Shown here: in pieces, positions 6,720 to 15,000 of the stretch
How the letters are laid out: every line of letters starts with the position of its first letter
How positions within the stretch are numbered: position 1 is the first letter of the stretch
From: an uncultured Panacagrimonas sp.
GTDB lineage: Bacteria; Pseudomonadota; Gammaproteobacteria; Nevskiales; Nevskiaceae
DNA length: 15,797 nucleotides
Direction of reading: 5' to 3'
NCBI GenBank assembly: GCA_946481265.1
Contig: CAMLNE010000052.1
Coordinates: 1 to 15,797, forward strand
Program-made: the position numbers and the translations under genes
Notes under the pieces: generated by a model
The model's database searches: none
The model's input: the letters and a program-made list of their open reading frames with translations, nothing else
Told to the model about the DNA's origin: nothing

Positions 6720-7538
6720 ATGTCCGATACCGCTCCCCGAATCGCCGTCCTCGGCGCCGCCGGCCGCATGGGCCGCGCCGTCATCCAGGCCGCGTCGGCC
6801 GCCCGCTTCACGCTGGGCGCCGCCCTCGATCGGCCTGGTGCGCCGGAACTGGGCCGCGATGCGGGCGAACTCGCCGGTGTCGAGGGTCGCGGTGTCGTCG
6901 TCACCGCCGACATCGCTGCCGCCGCGACGCACTTCGATATCGTCATCGACTTCACCCGCCCCGAGGGCACGCTCGCCGCGCTCGACACCTGCGTGGCGCA
7001 GGGCAAGGCGATGGTCATCGGCACCACCGGTTTTTCGCCCGACCAGGAAGCACGCATCGAGGCGGCGGCGCAGCGCATCGCCATCGTCAAGGCGGGCAAT
7101 TTCAGCCTGGGCGTGAACCTCTGCCTGCAGCTGCTGGAGACCGCGGCGGCGGCACTGGGCGAGGGCTTCGACGTGGAGATCGTCGAGGCCCACCACAAGC
7201 ACAAGGTCGATGCGCCCAGCGGCACCGCGCTGATGATGGGCGAGGCGGTGGCGCGCGGCGCCGGCAAGACGCTGTCCGAGCACGCGGTCTACGAGCGCCA
7301 TGGCCACACCGGCGAGCGACCCAGGGGCGCGATCGGGTTTTCGACGATCCGCGGCGGCGACGTGGTGGGCGACCACAGCGTGATGTTCCTGGGCGACGGC
7401 GAGCGCGTCGAGATCACGCACAAGGCCAGCTCGCGCTTCAATTTCGCCAACGGCGCGGTGCGCGCCGCCGGCTGGCTGGTGGGCCGCCAGCCGGGGCTCT
7501 ATTCGATGCGCGACGTGCTCGGCGGACGCACCCCGTAG
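6720..7538 (+). CDS. dapB: 4-hydroxy-tetrahydrodipicolinate reductase DapB
   Basis: DapB reduces the DapA product to tetrahydrodipicolinate with NAD(P)H, in the lysine and meso-diaminopimelate pathway. The 272-residue length is normal. The N-terminal Rossmann motif is [11 protein letters not shown] (residues 10-20); [11 protein letters not shown] (75-85) and IGTTG (100-104) follow; the catalytic signature [15 protein letters not shown] (156-170) carries His158/His159 and Lys162; the C-terminal [17 protein letters not shown] is typical. The ATG at 6720 gives [12 protein letters not shown]; there is no strong ribosome binding site. A -10 box precedes it, so it can be transcribed apart from the KAS III operon. 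carAB, a frequent dapB neighbour in gammaproteobacteria, is not next to it; instead a minus-strand gene follows. Confidence 0.97.
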   Translation: MSDTAPRIAVLGAAGRMGRAVIQAASAARFTLGAALDRPGAPELGRDAGELAGVEGRGVVVTADIAAAATHFDIVIDFTRPEGTLAALDTCVAQGKAMVIGTTGFSPDQEARIEAAAQRIAIVKAGNFSLGVNLCLQLLETAAAALGEGFDVEIVEAHHKHKVDAPSGTALMMGEAVARGAGKTLSEHAVYERHGHTGERPRGAIGFSTIRGGDVVGDHSVMFLGDGERVEITHKASSRFNFANGAVRAAGWLVGRQPGLYSMRDVLGGRTP

Positions 7539-7553
7539 CCCGTCGTCTCCTGG

Positions 7554-7570
7554 CCCGGACGCAGTCCGGG
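7554..7570. terminator. GC-rich hairpin between convergent genes
   Basis: CCCGGAC-GCA-GTCCGGG is a perfect seven-base-pair stem with a three-base loop, 15 bases after the dapB stop. It is followed by TCCGTTCGTC, only a weak U tract, so it is a plausible but not canonical terminator of dapB; on the minus strand there is no U tract. It lies in the 94-base gap between dapB and the exported-protein gene. Confidence 0.45.
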
Positions 7571-7632
7571 TCCGTTCGTCGTGCTGGAGGAAGGCCGCCC
7601 CGGACCGCGCCTGCGCCCGGACGGCGTCGGGG

Positions 7633-8469
7633 CTATTGCGCCGCCGCCTTGCTCGTCCACACGAAGGCGCGCTCGACGTGGCGGCCGGCGACGACCTGGA
7701 CCGAGGCGCGCTGCTCCTTGCCCGCGTGCGTGGTGATCACCTCGTAACGCCCCGGTGGCAGATCGATCAGCAGGTAGGGACCGTCGGTGGTCAGGTCGAG
7801 CACGGTCGTGCCGGTGGCGTCCTGCACCTGCACCGGGACCGAGGCCAGGAACACGTTGTGTCCGCCGTCGTTGGTGGCAAAGGTCAGCGCCAGCGCGTAG
7901 TTCGCAAACTGCGTCCTGATCGCCTTCGATTCGGTGGATCCGATGCCACCGCTCAGGTAGGGGATGCCGCCCTGGTTGCGGCGTTCGGGCAGGTCGATGG
8001 CCGGATCCGGCGCGGTCACGCTCGGTGCCGTCTCGGTTGCGCCCTGCGGCCAGACCAGCGATCGCTGCACCGACACACCCGCCTTCAGGTCCACCTGCAG
8101 CGTCTTGTCGATACCGTCATGGCTGGCGCCGACCTGGTAGCGCCCGGGCACCAGGTTCACCAGCAGGTAGGGGCCCTCGGTGACCGTGTCCAGCACCGCG
8201 TTGCCGCTGGCGTCGCGGATGGTGACCGGCACCGAGGACAGGAAGACCTCCTTGCCGCCACTGCGCGTGGCAAACAGCAGGGTCAGTGCATAGCGCGAGC
8301 TCTCGGCCTTGACCGCCGCGGCCTCGTCGCTGCCGATGCCGCCGCTCAGGAACGTCACCTCGCCCTGCGTATGCACTTCCGGCAGGGACGAGGCGGCGGC
8401 CGCCAGCGGCGCCGTCATCGAAAGGATCATCAGCGCCGCGGCCAGCGGCCGTAGGGTGATCGGGATCAT
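7633..8469 (-). CDS. Exported protein with two tandem copies of a beta-rich domain
   Basis: A 278-residue secreted protein of unknown function. A signal peptide covers about residues 1-26 (LRPLAAALMILSM, then APLAAAA). The mature part is two gapless repeats, residues 36-140 and 167-271, with 53 of 105 positions identical by my alignment. Both contain YLSGGIGS or FLSGGIGS, then YALxLxFAT, VFLxSVPV, DAxG, GPYLL and PGRYxV. The GPYLLxxLxPGRYxV core is like the strands of carboxypeptidase-regulatory or transthyretin-like domains. The ATG at 8469 is chosen for GGAG (complement of 8476-8479) six bases upstream and the signal peptide; the frame is open to 8625 but that extension is unlike protein. 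It converges on dapB and is divergent from the VWA lipoprotein. Binding or surface function is only inferred. Confidence 0.8.
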   Translation of the reverse strand: MIPITLRPLAAALMILSMTAPLAAAASSLPEVHTQGEVTFLSGGIGSDEAAAVKAESSRYALTLLFATRSGGKEVFLSSVPVTIRDASGNAVLDTVTEGPYLLVNLVPGRYQVGASHDGIDKTLQVDLKAGVSVQRSLVWPQGATETAPSVTAPDPAIDLPERRNQGGIPYLSGGIGSTESKAIRTQFANYALALTFATNDGGHNVFLASVPVQVQDATGTTVLDLTTDGPYLLIDLPPGRYEVITTHAGKEQRASVQVVAGRHVERAFVWTSKAAAQ

Positions 8470-8495
8470 CGCAAGCTCCGTTCGGCAGGATGGAA

Positions 8496-8524
8496 GCCGG
8501 TGACACCTGACACGCGTCACCGGC
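8496..8524. repeat. 9-bp perfect inverted repeat in divergent intergenic region
   Basis: GCCGGTGAC (8496-8504) and GTCACCGGC (8516-8524) are exact reverse complements separated by 11 bases, centre-to-centre about 20 bases or two helical turns. It lies 27 bases upstream of the exported-protein ATG and 166 bases upstream of the VWA ATG. It may be an operator for a dimeric regulator or a leader hairpin of the minus-strand transcript. Confidence 0.55.
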
Positions 8525-8562
8525 CGGTATGGGGAGCATGCCATCGCGCAGCTTGCAGGGGA

Positions 8563-8576
8563 TTGATCGGCGTCAA
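8563..8576. promoter_or_regulatory. FNR/CRP-family-like box (TTGAT-N4-GTCAA)
   Basis: TTGATCGGCGTCAA matches the FNR/Anr consensus TTGAT-N4-ATCAA at nine of ten specified positions, and the outer bases extend the palindrome to ATTGA/TCAAT. It sits between the divergent exported-protein and VWA-lipoprotein genes, 94 bases and 114 bases from their start codons. A single near-match in a 220-base gap is suggestive only. Confidence 0.3.
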
Positions 8577-8678
8577 TGCGCCGCTGGTGCGGGGCACGGC
8601 GAGGGTCGCGCTGCGCACTCGTCATCCTTCAACCCCGAAACCGCACCATCCCCGTTTACATGGACACTCAACCCTTGC

Positions 8679-8682
8679 GGAG
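8679..8682 (+). promoter_or_regulatory. Ribosome binding site deciding the VWA lipoprotein start
   Basis: GGAG seven bases before ATG 8690 selects this start over the in-frame ATG at 8660, which has no such site. Translation from 8690 places the lipobox at the expected distance from the N-terminus. Confidence 0.65.
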
Positions 8683-8689
8683 CCTGTCG

Positions 8690-10399
8690 ATGCGTAACCC
8701 CAGCTTTCTTCCCGGCCTGGTCCTCGGTGCAGTGGCGATGCTCGCCGCCTGCAACCAGCACGCCCATCGTCCGGAAACGGCCTCCGATGGGCACCCGGGT
8801 GAGCGCGAGCGCGCAGCCGCGGTGGCTGCCGTCGCCGGCGCCCACATGCAGGAGAAATTCGCCATCGCACCGTCAGCGCAGATGGCGGCCCAGGCCCGGA
8901 TCGCACCGCCTGCGCCGCCACCGGTCGGCGTGATGCCGGCCGATCAGGATCGCGAGAACTACGCCGCGCTGGATCGCAATCCGATCCACCGCGTTGCCGA
9001 GGCGCCGGTGTCGACCTTCAGCGTGGACGTCGATACCGGCTCCTACTCCAACGTGCGCCGCTACCTGAGCCAGGGCAGGCTGCCGCCGCGCGACGCGGTG
9101 CGCGTGGAGGAGATGATCAACTACTTCGACTATCGCTACGACGCGCCCCGCGAGCGCGGCCAGCCGTTCGCGGTGACCACCGAGATCGCGCCGACGCCGT
9201 GGAATGCGCACACGCATCTGCTGCACGTGGGGATCCAGGGCTGGAAGCCGGAAGTTCGCCCGGTCGGCACCAACCTGGTGTTCCTGGTCGACGTGTCGGG
9301 CTCGATGCACGGCGCCGACAAGCTGCCGCTGGTCAAGACCGCGCTCAAGATGCTGCTGGCGGAGCTCGGCCCCAGGGACCGCATCAGCCTGGTCGTCTAT
9401 GCCGGCGCCTCGGGCGTGGTGCTGGAGCCCACACCGGGCGACCAGCACGCGACCATCGCGGCCGCGCTGGATCGGCTGGAGGCGGGCGGTTCCACCAATG
9501 GCGGGGAGGGCATCCAGCTTGCCTACGCGATGGCGCGGCAGGGCTGGATCGAGGGCGGCGTCAACCGCGTGCTGCTGACCACCGACGGCGATTTCAACGT
9601 GGGTGTCACGCGCTTCGAGAGCCTGCTCGACCTGGTGCGCCAGCAGCGCAGCAGCGGCATCGCGCTGACCACCCTGGGCTTCGGCCAGGACAACTACAAC
9701 GATCACCTGATGGAGCAGCTGGCCGACGCCGGCGACGGCAACCATGCCTACATCGACTCCGCGCAGGAGGCGCACAAGGTGCTGGTGCGTCAGCGCGAGG
9801 CCACGCTCACCACCATCGCGCGCGACGTCAAGATCCAGATCGAGTTCAACCCGGCGCAGGTGGCCGAGTACCGCCTGATCGGCTACGAGAACCGCATGCT
9901 GGCACGCGAGGACTTCAACAACGACGCGGTCGACGCCGGTGACATCGGGTCCGGTCACACGGTCACCGCGCTGTACGAGATTGCGCTGCAGGGCTCGGCC
10001 GGCCAGAGCGTGGATCCGCTGCGCTATGCGCCCTCCGGGAAGATCCAGAGCCGTGGCGACGAGCTCGCCCACCTGCGGCTTCGCTACAAGCAGCCGCAGG
10101 ACGGCGCCGACGCGGCGAGCCAGCTGATCGAGAAAACCCTGCTGGCGCGCGACATCAAGACCGAGCTCGCACAGGGCAGCGAGGCATTGCGCCTGTCGGC
10201 CGCGGTCGCCGCCTTTGGCCAGCTGCTGTCGGGCGGCGTGCACCTGAAAGGCTTCGACTACACTGCCGTCGAGCGGCTCAGCGAGGGGCTGGGCGAAGAC
10301 GAACACGGTGATCGCGCCGGCTTCCGCCAGCTCGTCAGGCTGGCTGGCGCGCTGACGGGCCGGGCCATGAATGCACCGGAGGCGAAGATCGGAGGGTAG
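8690..10399 (+). CDS. VWA-domain lipoprotein (YfbK-like)
   Basis: A 569-residue exported lipoprotein. The signal is MRNPSFLPGLVLGAVAMLAAC with the lipobox LAAC and lipidated Cys21. A variable Ala/Pro-rich linker follows to about residue 85, then the YfbK-type N-terminal region (about 88-180: NPIHRVAEAPVSTFSVDVDTGSY, VEEMINYFDY), a von Willebrand A domain (about 195-370) and the C-terminal YfbK-type DUF3520 region. The metal-ion-dependent adhesion site is intact: DVSGS at 201-205, Thr269 in GGSTN and Asp299 in TTDGDFN. The protein should therefore bind a divalent cation and a protein ligand in the periplasm. The sigma-factor gene starts within 80 bases of its stop on the same strand, and a membrane partner follows, so it is probably the sensor or effector of one envelope signalling unit. 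Confidence 0.88.
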   Translation: MRNPSFLPGLVLGAVAMLAACNQHAHRPETASDGHPGERERAAAVAAVAGAHMQEKFAIAPSAQMAAQARIAPPAPPPVGVMPADQDRENYAALDRNPIHRVAEAPVSTFSVDVDTGSYSNVRRYLSQGRLPPRDAVRVEEMINYFDYRYDAPRERGQPFAVTTEIAPTPWNAHTHLLHVGIQGWKPEVRPVGTNLVFLVDVSGSMHGADKLPLVKTALKMLLAELGPRDRISLVVYAGASGVVLEPTPGDQHATIAAALDRLEAGGSTNGGEGIQLAYAMARQGWIEGGVNRVLLTTDGDFNVGVTRFESLLDLVRQQRSSGIALTTLGFGQDNYNDHLMEQLADAGDGNHAYIDSAQEAHKVLVRQREATLTTIARDVKIQIEFNPAQVAEYRLIGYENRMLAREDFNNDAVDAGDIGSGHTVTALYEIALQGSAGQSVDPLRYAPSGKIQSRGDELAHLRLRYKQPQDGADAASQLIEKTLLARDIKTELAQGSEALRLSAAVAAFGQLLSGGVHLKGFDYTAVERLSEGLGEDEHGDRAGFRQLVRLAGALTGRAMNAPEAKIGG

Positions 10400-10476
10400 G
10401 TCGACTGGAAGCCGATGCCACGACGGTCCGGACCACGGAGACGGTCGACGAAGACCGCGCCGGGAATGCCGACGAA

Positions 10477-11001
10477 GTGCTCATGCTGCGCTACCAGCAG
10501 GGGGATGCGGCCGCCTTCGAGACGCTGTACCGAAGGCACCGCGATCCCGTCTTCCGCTTCCTGCTGCGCGGCTGTTCCGATCGCGAACGCGCGGCCGAGC
10601 TGTTCCAGGAGGTCTGGGCCTCGGTGGTCAAGGCGCGCGCCGGCTGGCAGCCGCGCGCGCGGTTCACCACCTGGCTGTATCGCATCGCGCACAACCGCCT
10701 GGTCGACGACTACCGGCTCGCGCGCCTGTCGACCGAGCCGCTCGATGCGGACAGCGTGGCCGCGGCTCCCGCGTGCGAGCAGCCGGAGGCCCGGGTATCG
10801 GGCGCGCAACGCCTGCATCGGGTGCTGGTGGCCGTGCAGGCGCTGCCGGCCGAGCAGCGCGAGGCCTTCCTGCTCAAGGAGGAAGGCGGCATGAGCCTGG
10901 AGGAGATCGGCAGCATCACCGGCGTCGGGCGCGAGACGGTCAAGAGCCGCCTGCGCTACGCGCTGGCCAAGCTGCGTCAGGAGTTGCGCGATGTCCACTG
11001 A
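10477..11001 (+). CDS. ECF-type RNA polymerase sigma factor
   Basis: A 174-residue sigma70-family factor with only regions 2 and 4. Region 2 is about residues 9-80 (GDAAAFETLYRRH, ELFQEVWASVV, FTTWLYRIAHNRLVDDYR); region 4 is about 115-171 (LPAEQREAFLLKEEGGMSLEEIG, GRETVKSRLRYALAKLRQEL) with the helix-turn-helix. GTG at 10477 is used here, with ATG at 10483 as alternative. The frame stays open upstream through 10381, and CTG at 10405 has GGAGGG nine bases before it (10391-10396), which would add 24 residues; a longer N-terminus is possible. The stop overlaps the next ATG by 11 bases, so it is translationally coupled to the putative anti-sigma gene. The VWA lipoprotein gene is directly upstream. 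Target promoters are unknown. Confidence 0.9.
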   Translation: MLMLRYQQGDAAAFETLYRRHRDPVFRFLLRGCSDRERAAELFQEVWASVVKARAGWQPRARFTTWLYRIAHNRLVDDYRLARLSTEPLDADSVAAAPACEQPEARVSGAQRLHRVLVAVQALPAEQREAFLLKEEGGMSLEEIGSITGVGRETVKSRLRYALAKLRQELRDVH

Positions 11002-12019
11002 ACGCCAGCCGCCGGACGATCGCGAACTGGACGGATTTCTCGACGGCCGTCATCCGCTCGGCAAGGCCTACCGCGAGGCCACGCAGGCAGACACCGCGCC
11101 GCGCGAACTCGATGACGCCATCCTGCGCATGGCACGCGAGGCGGCCGCGCAGGCGCCGCCGCGACGCGCGCGTCGCCCGCGCTGGATCCAGCCGCTGGCG
11201 ATCGCCGCGACCCTGACCCTCTCGCTGGGCGTGCTGCTCAATCTCTGGCGCGATCCGGCCATGCGCGGACAGGTTGCGCCGGGCCAGGACACCACGCTCG
11301 AGCGCATGAAGGCACAGGCGCTCGACGAGGCGGCACAACGGGATCGATCGACGCCGCCGCAAGCCGCCATCGTCGCCGAACCGCAGGCGCAGCCCGCGCC
11401 GGTCGAAGCGCAGCAGAAGGAGGAGCAAGCGCCGCTTGGCAGGGCCGGCGCGGCCGCGCCCCCACCTCCGCCGCCGCCATCCGCCGCCGCCAAAAGGGCG
11501 CCGGCCATGCCGGCGCCGTCCTCGCCCAAGGCCGCCATGACGCCGCCGCCCGCGGTGGGCCGCGTCGAGCCCGATGCCGCCGCCGCCGATGCGGACGAGG
11601 CAGCGCGGCGCAGCGGATCCGGGCAGCGCGAGGCCGAGGCCCCGGCGGATCCGCGTGATGAAGCACCCGCACCTGCGGGCGCGTCCCCGTCATTCCATCG
11701 GATGCTGGAACCCGACCCGCCGGCTGCCGCATCGGCGCCACCGGCGCCCCGCATGGCGATGCCGCCGCGAGCCCCCGCACCGGCCGCGCCGACGGCCGAC
11801 GGCACAGCCGCCGAATCCGCCGAGCCTGCCGCCGAGTCCTTGTCGGACCCGGCGTCGAGCCTGTCGCCGGAACAGCGGTTCGAGGCGATCCGCGCGCTGC
11901 TGCGACAGGGGGAAGAAGCCGAGGCACTGCGTGTCCTGCAGTCACTGCGCCGCGACTATCCCGACCTGCCGCTGCCGCCCGACCTGCAGGATTTCCAGCG
12001 GCGCGCCGATCCTTCGTAG
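10991..12019 (+). CDS. Putative transmembrane anti-sigma/partner protein, Pro/Ala-rich
   Basis: A 342-residue protein whose place and layout suggest the regulator of the upstream ECF sigma factor. Residues 1-65 are cytoplasmic and acidic/basic (RELDGFLDGRHPLGKAYREA, ELDDAILRMAREAA); one membrane helix spans about 66-86 (WIQPLAIAATLTLSLGVLLNL); residues 87-342 would lie in the periplasm. About residues 130-295 are low-complexity Pro/Ala, including a run of prolines, and the C-terminal 40 residues form two likely helices (FEAIRALLRQGEEAEALRVLQSLRRDYP) resembling a TPR hairpin. The sequence contains no cysteine, so the zinc-binding anti-sigma (ZAS) HxxxCxxC motif is absent. Start ATG at 10991 overlaps the sigma stop. 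Anti-sigma function is inferred from context; a cell-wall or VWA-binding role is another possibility. Confidence 0.7.
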   Translation: MSTERQPPDDRELDGFLDGRHPLGKAYREATQADTAPRELDDAILRMAREAAAQAPPRRARRPRWIQPLAIAATLTLSLGVLLNLWRDPAMRGQVAPGQDTTLERMKAQALDEAAQRDRSTPPQAAIVAEPQAQPAPVEAQQKEEQAPLGRAGAAAPPPPPPPSAAAKRAPAMPAPSSPKAAMTPPPAVGRVEPDAAAADADEAARRSGSGQREAEAPADPRDEAPAPAGASPSFHRMLEPDPPAAASAPPAPRMAMPPRAPAPAAPTADGTAAESAEPAAESLSDPASSLSPEQRFEAIRALLRQGEEAEALRVLQSLRRDYPDLPLPPDLQDFQRRADPS

Positions 12020-12081
12020 GGTTGCGCGGGGCGCACCGCAGGGCATGCCTGCTTCGCGCGGGCCGCCCCTGGGAATGCCGC

Positions 12082-15000
12082 TCAGGCGGGCTCGGAATCC
12101 GCGACCTGACTGTCTTCTTCGCGCAGTTTCGCCGCATGCCGCCCCGGCGAGCCGGTGCGCCGGCACAGCGCGGCATAGAACGCCGGCACCATGAACAGCG
12201 TGAACACCGTAGAGAAGGCGACGCCGCAGGCGATCACCACGCCCAGGATGCGGCGCGCCTCGTAGCCGGCGCCGGTGGTCAGGATCAGCGGGATGGCGCC
12301 GGCGATGGTGGCGATGGAGGTCATCAGGATCGGCCGCAGGCGAATCTTCGCGGCGTCGATCAGCGCCTCGTCGAAGCCCCGGCCCTGGTCGCGTCGCTGG
12401 TTGGCGAACTCCACGATCAGGATGCCGTTCTTCGCGGCCAGGCCCACCAGCATCACGATGCCGATCTGCGAATACACGTTGAGCGTCATGCCCAGGGGCC
12501 ACAGCGCCGCCAGCGCGCCGAACAGCGCCAGCGGCACCGTGCTCAGGATCACGATGGGATGGATGAAGCTCTCGAATTGCGCGGACAACACCAGGAAGAC
12601 GATCACCAGCGCCATGGCGAAGGTGAAGTACAGCGCGCTGCTGGATTCCTTGAACTCGCGCGAGTCGCCGCTGTACGCGATACGCGCCAGGCCACCGCTC
12701 TCCTCGCGCACCACGCGCTCGATGGCGGCCAGGCCCTCGCCCAGGGTGTAGCCGGGGGCCAGGTTCGCGGAGATCGTGATGGAACGCAGGCGGTCGACGC
12801 GGTTATAGGTGGCGGCGGCGGCGTGGTCGCGCATCTGCACCAGGCTGGATAACGGCACCAGCGCACCGGACTGTGCGCGCACGTAGACCTTGCCCATCGC
12901 GGAAGGATCGGCGCGATCCTGCGCCGGCGCCTGCAGCATCACTTCGTACTCCTCGCCGCGGTCCTGGAAACGCGTCACGCGACGCTCGCCGAACATCGAC
13001 TCGATGGCCTGCGCGATGTCGCCGACGCGCACGCCCAGGTCGCCCGCGCGGCCGACGTCGATGTCGAGCTGGAACTGCGGCTTGGTCTCCTTGTAGTCGC
13101 TGTCCAGGCGGATCAGCCGCGGATGCTCCCGCTCCACGCGTTCGAGCACGCGGTCGCGCCACTCGGCCAGCTCCTCGTAGCTGGGTCCGCCCATGACGAT
13201 CTGCACCGGCTGTCCGCCGCGACTGCCAAAGGCGCCGCGCTGCGTGACCACGATGCGCGCGGCGCGTACGTCCGCCAGCGAGTCGGTGATCTCGTCGGAG
13301 ATCTGCGAGGCGGTGCGATCGCGCTCCTTCCACGGCGACAGCATCACGCCCACCGAGCCGGTGTTCACCTGGGTGGCGCCGCCGAAACCGGGCAGGCGGA
13401 ACAGCACGCGCGCGATCTCGCCCTGGCCGAGCTTCTCGAGCAGGGACACCTCGATCTGCGACATCACGTCCGCGGTGTAGGAGAAGCTCGCCCCCTCCGG
13501 CGCGGTGACGTTCACCGTCAGCATGCCGCGATCCTCCTGCGGCGCGAATTCCTTGGGGATGGCCAGGAACAGCGCGCCGATCGCGAACAGCAGGGCGAGC
13601 AGGACCAGCGCCGAGATCGCCGGTCGTCCGGTGAGGTGGCCCAGCGCGCGCACGTAGGCTTCGCTGAAGCGGTCGAACAGCGCGTCGAAGCGCATGAAGA
13701 AGGCGCCGCGCTGCTCGTGTGCGCGCAGCAGCCACACGCAGAGCACGGGCGAGAGCGTCAGCGCGATCAGACCCGAGCAGCCCACCGCCGCGGCCAGGGC
13801 CAGCGCGAACTCCCTGAACAGGCGGCCGACATTGCCGTCGAGCAGGGCCAGCGGCGTGAACACGGCCATCAGCACCGCGGTCGTCGCCACGATGGCCATG
13901 CCCACCTCGCGCGCGCCGCGATATGCGGCCAGCAGCGGCGGCTCGCCCAGCTCCAGCCGGCGATGGATGTTCTCCACCATCACGATGGCGTCGTCCACCA
14001 CCAGGCCGATCGCCAGCACCAGGGCGAGCAGGGTCAGGATGTTGATTGAGAAGCCGAACGCGGACAGGAAGATGAAGGAGGCGACCAGCGAGATCGGAAC
14101 CGTCAGCGCCGGGATCAGGGTGGCGCGCGCGCTGCCCAGGAACAGGTAGATCACCGCGATCACGAACAGCGCGGCATAGGCCAGCGTCACCTGCACCTCG
14201 TGCAGCGCCGCCTCGATGAACTCCGAGGTGTCGAAGTTCAGGTCGATGGTCATGCCGTCGGGCAGCTCGTCGCGCAGCTGCAGGGCCAGCGCCTTGGCGC
14301 CACGTGCGACCTGCAGGGTGTTCGCGCTGGAGGTCTTGATGATGCCGATGCCCAGCGTCTCCACGCCGTTGGCGCGAAACGCCGTGCGCGGGTTCTCCGC
14401 CCCCAGCTCCACGCGCGCGACATCGCGCACGCGCACCGGGAAGCCGTCCGGACCGGTGCTGATCACCATCGCGCCGAAGGCCTCGGGACTGGTGTACTGG
14501 CGCTCGGTGCGCAGGGTGTACTCGCGATCGGTGGACTCGATCAGGCCCGCCGGGCGCTCCACGTTCTGCTCGACGATGGCGCGCTCCACGTCGGCGGCGG
14601 TCAGGCCGCGCGCGGCCAGGCGGTCGCGATCCAGCCAGATGCGCATGGCAAAGCGCTGGTCGCCGCCCAGGTTCACGCGCGATACGCCGTCGAGCACGGC
14701 GAAACGGTCCACCAGGTAGCGCTCCGCGTAGTCGGTCAGCTCCAGGCGGTTGAGCGTGGAGGAGGACAGCACGAAATACATGATCGCGGAGGCGTCGGCG
14801 TCCGCCTTGGTGACCTCCGGTGGATCGGCCTGGTCCGGGATGTTGCCGAGCACGCGCGACACGCGGTCGCGCACGTCGTTGGCGGCATCATCGATGTCGC
14901 GCGAGAGCTGGAACTCCACCGAGATGTTCGAGCGCCCGTCGCGCGAGGACGAGTTCAGGCGCTTGATGCCCTCGATGCCGGCGATCTGGTCCTCGATGAT

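Noticed and set aside
7540..7554. 15-base direct repeat CCGTCGTCTCCTGGC, also at 15419-15433
   Set aside because: About one such match is expected by chance in a GC-rich window of this size, so it is not evidence of a repeat family by itself.
8873..10306. 477-residue minus-strand ORF opposite the VWA lipoprotein
   Set aside because: Antisense of a gene with lipobox and metal site; no domain, no start context.
12020..12081. Small stem GCAGG-GCATG-CCTGC between the convergent anti-sigma and RND genes
   Set aside because: Only five base pairs and no U tract; cannot be called a terminator.
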